DNA of 64,000 nucleotides, taken from JAMCRM01 sp035561075. GTDB taxonomy: Bacteria > Acidobacteriota > Terriglobia > Bryobacterales > Bryobacteraceae. Below, in pieces: positions 16,168 to 24,467 of this stretch (position 1 is its first letter; every line of letters begins with the position of its first letter). Under the pieces are notes generated by a model, which did not search any database, was not told the DNA's origin, and saw nothing but the letters and a program-made list of their open reading frames with translations. The position numbers and the translations under genes were made by a program. The stretch is from assembly GCA_035561075.1 (NCBI GenBank), contig DATMYF010000040.1:4186-68185 (forward strand). The letters are read 5' to 3'.

Positions 16168-19121
16168 CAGAATGCCTGTCCTATCGAAAAGAAGAATTGA
16201 AAACGGCTGACCCGCTGCAACTCCCGCACCCCCTGGTTGAAGAGCAGTTCCTCGCGGGTGCCGCGGAATCCCATGAAACTCGGCGGGTTAACGCTCCAGG
16301 CGAGGTCGACGCGGATGGGGCCGATGGGGGTCCGGTACCGGATGCCGAAGCCCACGGCATGCACCATGTAGTCGAAATCGTTCAGGTCCCGCTGGGTCAC
16401 CCGGAAGGATAAGTTAGAGAGCTTGGAGTAAGTATTGCCTAAGTCGTGAAAGAACACGCCGTCGATGTTATCGCTAAGAAACGGGAAGCGCAGCTCGGTG
16501 TTATGAAAGAACTGGGCATTGCCGCCGATAGGGAAACCGGTGACGGTGTCGCGCGGCCCGGCCTGGTTGTCGGGAAAGCCGCGGTGGGAGGTGCTGCCTC
16601 CGCCGAAGAGGCGCTCGGGCAGCGGAATAGCCTCGGTGCGCGGGATACCGGACGCCACAGCGAAGGGCGTGAGCACCCCTAACTGCGTCTGCGTCGCGAG
16701 CACCCAGTGGCGGCGGAAGGTGTGGTACTGGGCATGGCGGCCGAGGAAGCGGACGAAGCTCTGGCGGGAGCCGAAAATACGCGAGGAGACGCCGAAGTCC
16801 AGCGTATTGTAGGTGCCGCGCCCGGCATCGGTGGGATTGTCGCGGCGGTCACGGATGAGGCTGGAAGAGAGCATGCCGATGCGCGCGGGCTGTGCCAGCA
16901 ACGGGATCAGCAGCGGGTTGATCTTGAGTGACGCCTCGTCAACGCGGGCATCGCGCCAGCTATAGCGTCCGAAGATGGTGGTGGCGCGCGAGAGTTGTTG
17001 AGAAAGCTGCACGGAGCCCTCCAGTCGCCGGGCCTGGAAGGTGCGGACGTCGTAAGTCTGGTCCCACATGGTGGTGATGGAGACCTGGCGGCCCTCGACG
17101 TTCATATATCGCGGGGCGGTGTAATTCAACAGCACGCGTCGGTTGAGGCTGGAATAGCGGCTCTTGAAGTTGAGACTATGTCCCAGCCCGAACATGTTCA
17201 GGCGGCTCACCTCGAATGAGGCGCGCGGGGCAAAGCCGGTATTGCCGGCGGGGCGATCGAGGTTTGTGCTGCCGCCGCCTCCGATGCGCCCGAATTCGGC
17301 GCCGGCGCCCACCGCGGTGGCGTACCGGTGGCCTTCTTCCAGGTCGAACAGGACAAATTTCTGCTCGGTATCGCCCTGCGGGTTCTGGATGGCCATGTCC
17401 ACTTTTGTGAAGACGCCGAGGTCGTAGAGGCGGCGCTGCATGCGGCCCATCTCCGTCCAGGAGAGCGGATCCCCTTTGGCGAGGAGAATGTTGGGCTCGA
17501 GCAGTCCCGGGCTGGTCACCTCCATGCCGGATACCAGTACGTCGCGGACGAAGCGCCGTTCGCCCTCGGCGATGAAGTACTCGACCCGGACCTGCTGCGG
17601 CGCTGAACCGGGAGTCATGCGCCACTCGAAAGCCGCATCGGGATAGCCCGCATTCTGGTACTCGGTCAAGATGAAATCGCGGTCGAGCCCCACGTTGTAT
17701 TCGCTGAAAGGCTGGCCCTGTTGGGAGGAGAGACGGGCGGTGAGGTCGTCCACTTTGAGCACCTTGACGCCGTGAATGCGGAAGTCGGAGACGAAGTGCT
17801 GCTGGCCTTCCTCGATCTCGACCGCGGCGGCGACGTGGCCCGTCTTGCCTTCATAATCGTCGATCGTCCGGACATTGACCTGCACATCGCGGAAGCCGTT
17901 GGCCTGGTAGAGGCGCGTGATGGCGTCCTCGTCGCGGCGGGCAAGGCCCTCGCTATAACGGCCGCGGCGGAGAGCGATGAAGCCGGCCGGCCGCAGGAAC
18001 ATGCGCTCCCTGATGTCCTCGGTGGTGAAGTACTGGTTGCCCTGCACGGTGATTGCTTCGAGGCTGAAGCGCGGCCCCTGGTTCACCACGTAGACGATCT
18101 CCTGCTGGTCCGGCCCGACGTCCACGGTCTGGAAATCCACTTCGGCCTGAAAGTAGCCCTGGCCCTGAAAGTAATCGCGCAGATTGCGGGCGCCCTCCAC
18201 GAGCAGATCGCGGTTAATCTCCTGGGCGTCAAAAATGGGGACGTAGCGGCGTAGTTTCTTGTCTCCGATCTTGGCGCCTTCCGTGCGGATGTCGACCACG
18301 GGGCCGCCCTCTACGTTGATGATGGGGGTGGCGCGGTTGGTGGCCTGGTTGTACTGAGTGTCTTCCAGACGCCCGCGCGCGGTGAGGCGGTCTTCCTTCT
18401 CAAAGAGTTTGCGGATGCGCTCCAGTCCCTGCTGAACATTGGCACGGTGCGCGCGCTTCCAGCGAAACCACCCTTTATACCCGGCGGCCTTGGCCACCTT
18501 CTCTTTGGGCAGGCGAGGGTTGCCCGTGATTACCGGATGTGTGAGGCGGGCGCGCGGGCCGCTGTCCACCACAAACCGGAAGGAGATCTGCTGATACTCG
18601 TCGTTGCGGGTGAGTTCCGGGACAACGGTGCCCAGGAAGAAGCCGTTGCGGCGCAGGAGGTTCTGGATGTTCTGGACGGCGGCGTTCAACTCGTCCTCGG
18701 TGAAGGCTTCGCCGAGGTGGAGGCGAGCGGCGTTTTCCATCTGCCCCTGGTTCGGAGGAGCGCCAAAATCGGCCTCCACATCCACAGACCCGATAAACCA
18801 CTGGGGACGAGTGTCAATCACCAGCGAGAGCCCCGTGGGAGCCGTTTCGGAACTCACCTGCACATAGGCGTACCGGCCGGTCGCGTAGAGTTCCTTTATG
18901 GTGTTGCGGATGTTTTCCAGGCTGGCCGGGGTATCGGGCTTCAAAGGCACGATGCGCGACAACTGCTCCGGGGTGAGCGGCTGGCGCGGCGGGTTGAAGC
19001 GGATCTCTGCCACCCGCTGTCCGTCGATGGATGGGGTAGCCGGACCGTTCTGGCCGCGTGCGAGCGGCGGCAAGAGGCACGCCGAGACGGCGGCGAACGC
19101 ACACCCGAGCCAGTGACGCAT
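16167..19121 (-). CDS. BamA/TamA-family outer-membrane assembly protein
   Basis: 984 aa with a signal peptide (cleavage near residue 23). The long periplasmic part appears to hold about seven POTRA-like repeats (for example around RVAEIRFN, WFIGSVDVE, RARLTHPVITGN, RFSLEAITVQGNQYF, HFVSDFRIHGVKVL and RFVRDVLVSGMEV). The C-terminal 16-strand barrel contains the loop-6 RGF motif (SHRGFPDN) and a terminal phenylalanine. It inserts beta-barrel proteins into the outer membrane. BamA usually has five POTRA domains and TamA three, so the exact orthology is uncertain; the linked tamB favours a TamA-like role. First gene of a three-gene coupled operon. Confidence 0.9.
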   Translation of the reverse strand: MRHWLGCAFAAVSACLLPPLARGQNGPATPSIDGQRVAEIRFNPPRQPLTPEQLSRIVPLKPDTPASLENIRNTIKELYATGRYAYVQVSSETAPTGLSLVIDTRPQWFIGSVDVEADFGAPPNQGQMENAARLHLGEAFTEDELNAAVQNIQNLLRRNGFFLGTVVPELTRNDEYQQISFRFVVDSGPRARLTHPVITGNPRLPKEKVAKAAGYKGWFRWKRAHRANVQQGLERIRKLFEKEDRLTARGRLEDTQYNQATNRATPIINVEGGPVVDIRTEGAKIGDKKLRRYVPIFDAQEINRDLLVEGARNLRDYFQGQGYFQAEVDFQTVDVGPDQQEIVYVVNQGPRFSLEAITVQGNQYFTTEDIRERMFLRPAGFIALRRGRYSEGLARRDEDAITRLYQANGFRDVQVNVRTIDDYEGKTGHVAAAVEIEEGQQHFVSDFRIHGVKVLKVDDLTARLSSQQGQPFSEYNVGLDRDFILTEYQNAGYPDAAFEWRMTPGSAPQQVRVEYFIAEGERRFVRDVLVSGMEVTSPGLLEPNILLAKGDPLSWTEMGRMQRRLYDLGVFTKVDMAIQNPQGDTEQKFVLFDLEEGHRYATAVGAGAEFGRIGGGGSTNLDRPAGNTGFAPRASFEVSRLNMFGLGHSLNFKSRYSSLNRRVLLNYTAPRYMNVEGRQVSITTMWDQTYDVRTFQARRLEGSVQLSQQLSRATTIFGRYSWRDARVDEASLKINPLLIPLLAQPARIGMLSSSLIRDRRDNPTDAGRGTYNTLDFGVSSRIFGSRQSFVRFLGRHAQYHTFRRHWVLATQTQLGVLTPFAVASGIPRTEAIPLPERLFGGGSTSHRGFPDNQAGPRDTVTGFPIGGNAQFFHNTELRFPFLSDNIDGVFFHDLGNTYSKLSNLSFRVTQRDLNDFDYMVHAVGFGIRYRTPIGPIRVDLAWSVNPPSFMGFRGTREELLFNQGVRELQRVSRFQFFFSIGQAF

Positions 19122-19213
19122 CGGTATAGTGTGCGAAGGTTAGCAACTCAAGTTCCCTGGTGCGTTCGCTCACACGGAGGCCGGGAAGCACTGGTCCAGC
19201 GCGTGCTTAGACA

Positions 19214-20230
19214 ATGCTGGGGCCAGGAATGCGAGGGATCAAGGAACTCATTCAGGAAACATTTTCCAGGTGGAATGCCCACGAGGCGCCACGCCTCGGA
19301 GCGGCGCTGACGTTCTATACCATTCTGTCGCTTTCGCCGCTGCTGGTGCTGGCGGTAGCGATCGCGGCGCTCGTGTTCGGGGCGGAAGGGGCGCGGCAGC
19401 AGATCATGCAGCAGGCGCAGTCGCTCATCGGCAAGGAAGGCGCAGACACCGTGGCATCGGCCATGCAAAACGCGCAGCAGCCCCACGCCGCAAGCCTGGC
19501 GGGGCTGGTGAGTATCGCCACCCTGCTATTCGGCGCGTCTGGCGTATTCGTGGAGCTTCGTTCCGCGTTGAACAAAGTCTGGGACGTGAAGCCGGTGGAA
19601 ACGTCCGGCCTAGTGGCGTGGGTCAAGGACCGCTTCTTCTCGATCGGAATGGTGCTGGCGCTGGGCTTCCTGCTGCTGGTATCGCTCCTGGCGAGCGCGG
19701 CACTCGCGGCACTGGCGAAATGGTTCACGGGCCTCCTTCCGTTGCCGGAGCCCGTGATGGCAGGAATCAGCATTGCGATCGGGCTGGCCGGCACGACACT
19801 GATCTTCTCCCTGATCTTCCGTTACGTACCACAGGCGGAGATGGATTGGAGGCGTGTGCTTCCGGGCGCCTTCTTCACCGCGATCCTGTTCGAAGCGGGC
19901 AGGTTCGCAATCGGGATGTACCTGGGGAAGGCGGCAGTGGGATCGGCATACGGGGCGGCCGGCTCGATGGTGGTGGTGATTGTCTGGCTCTACTACTCGT
20001 CGCAGATCTTCTACTTCGGCGCGGAGCTCACCAGGGGATGGGCGGAACGGCACGGCTGGCGGCCCGAAGCGGCGGGAGTACCGGAGCCAAAGCCGCAGAC
20101 CGGACGCGAACCCGAGGCAGTTCCGGCGGCGCCATTACGGCCAGCTCACGCGGCTGGGCCCCGGGGCCTGGCATTGGCCGCCGGAGCTTTGGCCGCGATG
20201 GCAATGATGATCTTTCGACGCCGTGTGTAG
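19214..20230 (+). CDS. YihY/BrkB-family inner-membrane protein
   Basis: 338 aa. It has the hallmark start FSRWNAHEAPRLGAALTFYTILSLSPLL and five to six TM helices (about residues 35-60, 95-115, 140-165, 185-205, 220-240 and 250-275). RYVPQAEMDWRRVLPGAFF is also typical. The family was once annotated as RNase BN in error; the true role is unknown. A Pro/Ala-rich cytoplasmic tail (about 285-320) precedes a last hydrophobic stretch and RRRV, unusual for the family. Start ATG at 19214; ATG at 19229 is equally possible. It is divergent from the BamA-like gene. Confidence 0.88.
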   Translation: MLGPGMRGIKELIQETFSRWNAHEAPRLGAALTFYTILSLSPLLVLAVAIAALVFGAEGARQQIMQQAQSLIGKEGADTVASAMQNAQQPHAASLAGLVSIATLLFGASGVFVELRSALNKVWDVKPVETSGLVAWVKDRFFSIGMVLALGFLLLVSLLASAALAALAKWFTGLLPLPEPVMAGISIAIGLAGTTLIFSLIFRYVPQAEMDWRRVLPGAFFTAILFEAGRFAIGMYLGKAAVGSAYGAAGSMVVVIVWLYYSSQIFYFGAELTRGWAERHGWRPEAAGVPEPKPQTGREPEAVPAAPLRPAHAAGPRGLALAAGALAAMAMMIFRRRV

Positions 20231-20239
20231 GGGCGCCGC

Positions 20240-20668
20240 TCACCGGGGCTGTATCTCTTCAGCGGGAGCAAAGGTCATCTTCCAGTAAGATGCGGCCTTG
20301 CCCTGGTTCTCGAAAGATTCGAGCTTTACGAGATAGAAGCGTCCTTCGGCGCCTTTAATTACGTAGTACCCCGGCGCGGGGCCGGCGACATAATCGTCCC
20401 AGGTTTCTACGATGGCACGGGTAAGAGAGCGTGGGTCCGGGCGGACGGCGAATTCCTTGATTTTAGTGGCACCCAGGTAGGAGATCATGCCCATACGGCG
20501 GGTCTGATAGTAAAAGGAGATATCGGCGGACTTATCGCCGCTCTTGACCACCTTTCCCTCCGAGATCCGGTAGGCTTCAAAGATTCTGAGCGAAAACGCG
20601 GCGGGATTCGCGGGCGACAGCGCCAGGCAGAGCGCCGCGGCCGACAGGGCCAGCAAAAAGCGTTTCAA
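20240..20668 (-). CDS. Secreted hypothetical protein
   Basis: 142 aa. Signal peptide at residues 1-23 (MKRFLLALSAAALCLALSPA). The mature part is a compact alpha/beta domain with RRMGMISYLG and PGYYVIKGAEGRFYLVKLES. I do not recognise a family. It converges with the BrkB-family gene 9 bp away and is not clearly in an operon with the regulator gene behind it (67-bp gap). Confidence 0.7.
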   Translation of the reverse strand: MKRFLLALSAAALCLALSPANPAAFSLRIFEAYRISEGKVVKSGDKSADISFYYQTRRMGMISYLGATKIKEFAVRPDPRSLTRAIVETWDDYVAGPAPGYYVIKGAEGRFYLVKLESFENQGKAASYWKMTFAPAEEIQPR

Positions 20669-20735
20669 TGTGACTGCCTCTACCTACCGATTGTAAAACA
20701 CCAGGGCTGCGCACTCCAGCGCGGCAGACTTCGGA

Positions 20736-21050
20736 CTACTCGGATCTATTGGACTTCAGAATTCCGAGCATGCTTTGCGAGTATCTGGAGAAAGCGGCCT
20801 TGCCCTTGCCGGTAAGGCTGCACACGGTAAGGGGCACTTTTCCCTTAAACCTCTTCTCGATTGACAGGTACCCGGCCTGCTCCAATCTGGTCAGGTGGCC
20901 GGATAAATTACCCTGAGTGAATCCACCTTCCCGCTGCAGGTACAGGAAGTCCGCTTCGCCCGCACCGCTGAGAATGGTCATGATCGCCAACCGGGCAGGT
21001 TCGTGGATGAGTCGATCCAGTTGGGAGATTTCCTGCAATCGTCTGGTCAC
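20736..21050 (-). CDS. Winged-helix transcriptional regulator
   Basis: 104 aa from a GTG at 21050, preceded by a GGAGG motif and overlapping the upstream gene by 4 bp (GTGA). IHEPARLAIMTILSGAGEADFLYL and FTQGNLSGHLTRLEQAGYLSI form the helix-turn-helix and recognition helix of the MarR/ArsR-like winged-helix domain, followed by a wing (PLTVCSLTGKG). It likely regulates its own unit and the membrane protein it is coupled to. The effector is not apparent. Confidence 0.85.
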   Translation of the reverse strand: MTRRLQEISQLDRLIHEPARLAIMTILSGAGEADFLYLQREGGFTQGNLSGHLTRLEQAGYLSIEKRFKGKVPLTVCSLTGKGKAAFSRYSQSMLGILKSNRSE

Positions 21051-21727
21051 GTCCGATTGCCCTCCGGAATTTGCGGACCCCGGTTTCCGCGGAGGTACTT
21101 GATCAGCGTCTCCCCTCCTTGAGCCACCAGCCATAAACCAACCAGGAGGAGCGGCAACGAAGGCTGAACAAGCAGAGGAACATCCACCCACAGAAACACG
21201 AGTCCCATGAGCCCCAGAACCAGCACAGACCACCATCGGAAAGGAGGTTCCGAGTTCCGGTTGAGCACATACAGCGTGGCAGCAAGTGCGGCCATCAGAA
21301 CGGGGACGAACCAACGTGGTGCTGCGGAAAAAGGGGTGAGAACGAAAAAGAAGATTACGATCGCGATCCGCCGGTCGAACGAGGTCGCGTTTTCTTTAGG
21401 CTGCGGACCGGGCTGTAAGGATAGCGTTGTCAGCGAAATGCGCTCTGCCTCCTCCGGCGGTTGCACGTATCCGGTGCGTGGATATGTTACGCGCGATTTC
21501 AGGATATCGACGAAGTGGCGTCCCATCAAGGAGTAGAGGACGAACATCATTCCTATCGCAAAGTAGTGTCCCAGTCGAGGGTTGGGCAGATAGACGCGCC
21601 ACAGGAGTGCCAGAGCACCAGACATGAGGAGCGCCAACCCGAATACCGCGTGGGGAAGGCCATCGACGTACCAATAGGAGGCGGCTCGCCGCCCCGAACT
21701 CACTGGAGGTTCGAAATAGTCCTTCAT
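21047..21727 (-). CDS. Multi-pass membrane protein paired with the regulator
   Basis: 226 aa with about five to six TM segments: one pair near residues 25-45 and 54-70, then 122-138, 141-155, 163-180 and 184-202. The middle loop (about 72-118) is polar. No named family recognised. It is co-encoded with the winged-helix regulator downstream; such regulator plus membrane-protein pairs recur in acidobacteria, from memory. A TTGACA box lies 17 bases from AAAACT just before the ATG, and there is no Shine-Dalgarno sequence, so the mRNA may be leaderless. Confidence 0.8.
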   Translation of the reverse strand: MKDYFEPPVSSGRRAASYWYVDGLPHAVFGLALLMSGALALLWRVYLPNPRLGHYFAIGMMFVLYSLMGRHFVDILKSRVTYPRTGYVQPPEEAERISLTTLSLQPGPQPKENATSFDRRIAIVIFFFVLTPFSAAPRWFVPVLMAALAATLYVLNRNSEPPFRWWSVLVLGLMGLVFLWVDVPLLVQPSLPLLLVGLWLVAQGGETLIKYLRGNRGPQIPEGNRT

Positions 21728-21734
21728 GTGGGCT

Positions 21735-21763
21735 AGTTTTCACCATAAACCAGTTTTTGTCAA
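21735..21763 (-). promoter_or_regulatory. Promoter of the membrane-protein/regulator pair
   Basis: On the minus strand, a perfect -35 TTGACA (21763-21758) is followed after 17 bases by AAAACT (21740-21735), a weak -10. The start codon begins at 21727, eight bases beyond the -10. This implies a leaderless or near-leaderless transcript. Confidence 0.5.
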
Positions 21764-21814
21764 TAGAACGGCAGTGGATGATCTGTATGCCGAAGCTGAT
21801 CCCTAAAAAATTAA

Positions 21815-21839
21815 AGCCCCGGGCTGGGTACCCGGGGCT
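21815..21839 (-). terminator. Rho-independent terminator
   Basis: A perfect 9-bp stem (AGCCCCGGG at 21815-21823, CCCGGGGCT at 21831-21839) with a 7-base loop. On the minus strand it is followed by a T-rich run (TTTAATTTTTTA). It lies downstream of the propeller gene ending at 21957, so it ends the minus-strand GH2/propeller transcript. Confidence 0.85.
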
Positions 21840-21956
21840 GCACTCAGAGGGGCTGGCGATGGGAGGGGTCTCATCACCAGGGATGCTGTCTGTTGAATTC
21901 ACGGTAGCACTTTAAGACCTCTTTGTCTAGTGCTCGACGCGAGAATTTTCACATGC

Positions 21957-24179
21957 TCAATCGGGAACGTACCGGTGATAAAGACCGAGGTAGTAAGGGA
22001 GCAGGAACGATGCCCCGTCGGCCAATTGCCGGCCTTCGCTACCTTGGTCCAGGCGGTAGGGATCCTGGTTCCAGTGGTCGATGAAGCGCTCGTCGGCCGG
22101 TAGCACCAGGCCGTTCCGGCGGACGCCTGCCGGGTAACGGCGGTCATCACGGGCGTGTTCGGGCAGCGGCACGATATCTCTGCGGTGGCTGTTGGAGAGC
22201 CGCCAGTCGAAGCGGTCGAGAGGGTAGCGACGCAGGGTATCAAGCGACTCCTCAAGCCACCCCCCCGAAGTGCTGCCCGTGCTTGCCGCACGAATGAAGT
22301 TGAAGAGCGGATTTAATTCGGGCTTCTCGGTCAGCCAGTAGTTCTCCAGTGAGAGCGTGTACATCCGGCGCAGTTTGGGGTCGCTTTCGTAACGGACCAG
22401 GTTGTAATAGGCCATGAATGCCATTTCGTCATCGGACTGGTTGCCCGAACCGGGTCCGGTACTCAGCTTGGCAATCATGGCATTAGCTGCGTAGCCGTGG
22501 CGTTCGATGAGATCGCGGTAGGCTTGGGTGTAGCGCGCCACGCCGGTAACGTGTTCCGCCACCTTGAGGTACGTCAGCGCGCTGAGGGAATTCAGACCGC
22601 GCTCCACGATCCAGCGTGGGTTCTGGTTTAGTTCGCCGGGGCCGAAGACCGCCCAGCGCGTGGGTTGTCCGTCCCAATCCACCAGCGCGAAATCATGCTC
22701 CATCAGGTGGTCGGTAACGGCTGAGACGACCGCGCGCACCTCCTGCTTCTCCTCATCCGTGGAGGCCACCAGATCGTAGTAGAGGCCATAGAAGAAGTAG
22801 TGGCCGTCGAGCTCATCGGAGCTGGTGTCCGCCTTCCAATACCAGCGGCCGTCGGCGCTCTTCGGCCAGCGGGGGTGCATCACCTTCCAGTAGGGATCGC
22901 GCCTGGCGCGGAATTGCTCGTCCTTCTCGCGCGTGTATCGCAGATTGGGGTCGGGACCCGAAACCGGAAGTATGGTGCGGGCCACGAAGCCGGGACGCGC
23001 CGGCGGGGTGCCGCCCTGGGTAACGGTCTGGAGGAAACGTAGCGCCTCGAAAGCCGCCCTGGCGCGCCGTTTGGCCGCCGGATCGCGGGTGGCGGCCCAG
23101 GCGAAGCACTCGCCCGCGCCGTACATCGCGGTCCAGAGGCCGTCATTGTCACTGTCATGCTGGCTGTACCCGGCTAGGTCGCCGGGGCGGGGCAGGGTGA
23201 CAGCGTCCACATAGCCGTATGGGGTTCGGCGGTGATATTTATCGATCTGCTCCTCGAAGTGTGCGGCCTTTCGGGCGAATGTCATCGGTTCGGGCGAGAT
23301 GCGGCCGGCGCCGGCGGGGGTGGCGAACCAGGCTTGCCCCGCTGGTGAAACGGTCACGGCGCGCACGTTGTCGGCGGGCAACCAGCGGAGGCCCTGGCGG
23401 TACTCCCAAGTGCCGTCGTGGAATCGAATGGCGCCGCGGGCGGTGCCGAACCAGACAGAGCCGTCCGGCGCCGTGGCGATCGAAGTGAAATCGTCGTAGG
23501 GCAGGCCCTCGTGGCCGGTGTAGAGGCGCCATTGGCCGTCAAGGCACCCTGCCCCCTGGGGCGAGGCGAACCATAGGCGGCCGCGTGTGTCGTATGCGAC
23601 GGCGCGCACGTCTTCGGGCGCCCAGCGGCGGTTTCCTTCGCGCGGGAAGAGGGTTCGCCAAGGCGCGCCGGGTGCGGGCCGCACGTAAGGGCCGTCCACG
23701 CCGGCCACCGCCAGTTCGCCTCGCGGTCCAACGGCGGCGTGCCGTAGGCCGCGGGGACCGGGTTGCCGGGCAAAGCCTGCGGTGCCCAGCGCGAAGACGC
23801 CGGCCTCCCCGATTGCCAGGACCGCAGGCGAGGCCACCAGTGCGCGCGTTCCGGGGGGCAGCGCGGCAACTTTTACTGCGCCGGCATCGCGGATGCGGTA
23901 CAGCCTGCCACCGGCTGCGGCGAAGCACTCATCCCCGTATGCCGCCAGAAGCGGCACCGGGCCGGTGACTCCCCTGATGGGACTCCACTTCCCGCCTGAA
24001 AATCGGGCGAGCCCCTGGGATGTCCCGGCGTACACATCGGCTCCTGCCGCCGCGACAGCCAGCACATCATTGGCCGGCAGGCCGTCTTCGACCGACCAGA
24101 ACTGCCGTGTCTGCTGGGAGAACGTGGCCGCCAATGCCACCAACGGCGCGAACGCCAGCCACACGCAGGCGCGTTTCAC
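21957..24179 (-). CDS. Secreted beta-propeller (Reg_prop-like) protein with C-terminal alpha/alpha domain
   Basis: 740 aa from a GTG at 24179 (AAGGA just upstream, GTGA overlap with the previous gene). Signal peptide at residues 1-18. The N-terminal half carries propeller blades of the two-component-regulator type (WSVEDGLPANDV, VRAVAYDTRGRLWFASPQGA, DFTSIATAPDGSVWFGTARGA). The C-terminal half (about 340-740) is helical, with ELDGHYFFYGLYYDLVA and SDDEMAFMAYYNLVRYE, reminiscent of an alpha/alpha toroid as in glycan-active enzymes. There is no kinase or TM part. Probable role in periplasmic or cell-surface glycan use, given the adjacent GH2 enzyme; this is inference. Confidence 0.75.
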   Translation of the reverse strand: MKRACVWLAFAPLVALAATFSQQTRQFWSVEDGLPANDVLAVAAAGADVYAGTSQGLARFSGGKWSPIRGVTGPVPLLAAYGDECFAAAGGRLYRIRDAGAVKVAALPPGTRALVASPAVLAIGEAGVFALGTAGFARQPGPRGLRHAAVGPRGELAVAGVDGPYVRPAPGAPWRTLFPREGNRRWAPEDVRAVAYDTRGRLWFASPQGAGCLDGQWRLYTGHEGLPYDDFTSIATAPDGSVWFGTARGAIRFHDGTWEYRQGLRWLPADNVRAVTVSPAGQAWFATPAGAGRISPEPMTFARKAAHFEEQIDKYHRRTPYGYVDAVTLPRPGDLAGYSQHDSDNDGLWTAMYGAGECFAWAATRDPAAKRRARAAFEALRFLQTVTQGGTPPARPGFVARTILPVSGPDPNLRYTREKDEQFRARRDPYWKVMHPRWPKSADGRWYWKADTSSDELDGHYFFYGLYYDLVASTDEEKQEVRAVVSAVTDHLMEHDFALVDWDGQPTRWAVFGPGELNQNPRWIVERGLNSLSALTYLKVAEHVTGVARYTQAYRDLIERHGYAANAMIAKLSTGPGSGNQSDDEMAFMAYYNLVRYESDPKLRRMYTLSLENYWLTEKPELNPLFNFIRAASTGSTSGGWLEESLDTLRRYPLDRFDWRLSNSHRRDIVPLPEHARDDRRYPAGVRRNGLVLPADERFIDHWNQDPYRLDQGSEGRQLADGASFLLPYYLGLYHRYVPD

Positions 24180-24415
24180 TGTTCCTTCTTCTTCAGTTCG
24201 CTGTCGTGGTCGCGCAGGAAGTTGCGGATCTGGTCCGTCACTTCCAGCAGCCTGACCCACTGCTCTTTATAGAGGGTGACGGGAAAACGCCCCAGGCCAT
24301 AGACGGAAAGGCCGCCCTTCTCGCTGACCTTGAGGGTGATGGGAGCGCGGGGCCGCTTGGGCTCCTCGTCAGAAGCGGGCTGCTCGGGGTCGGTGCGGAC
24401 GTCCTGTTCATCCAT
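24176..24415 (-). CDS. Small conserved hypothetical protein
   Basis: 79 aa, charged, with a Pro/Glu-rich N-terminal 25 residues, then a compact segment (ITLKVSEKGGLSVYGLGRFP and VTLYKEQWVRLLEV) and a Lys-rich end. No signal peptide. It sits between the GH2 and propeller genes and overlaps the latter by 4 bp. The KGGLSVYGLGRFPVTLYKEQW pattern feels like a conserved small domain, but I cannot name it. Confidence 0.65.
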   Translation of the reverse strand: MDEQDVRTDPEQPASDEEPKRPRAPITLKVSEKGGLSVYGLGRFPVTLYKEQWVRLLEVTDQIRNFLRDHDSELKKKEQ

Positions 24416-24467
24416 AACGATCAGTCATATCACAGGAGGGCGTCGAACGGACGGCCGCACCCGAACA

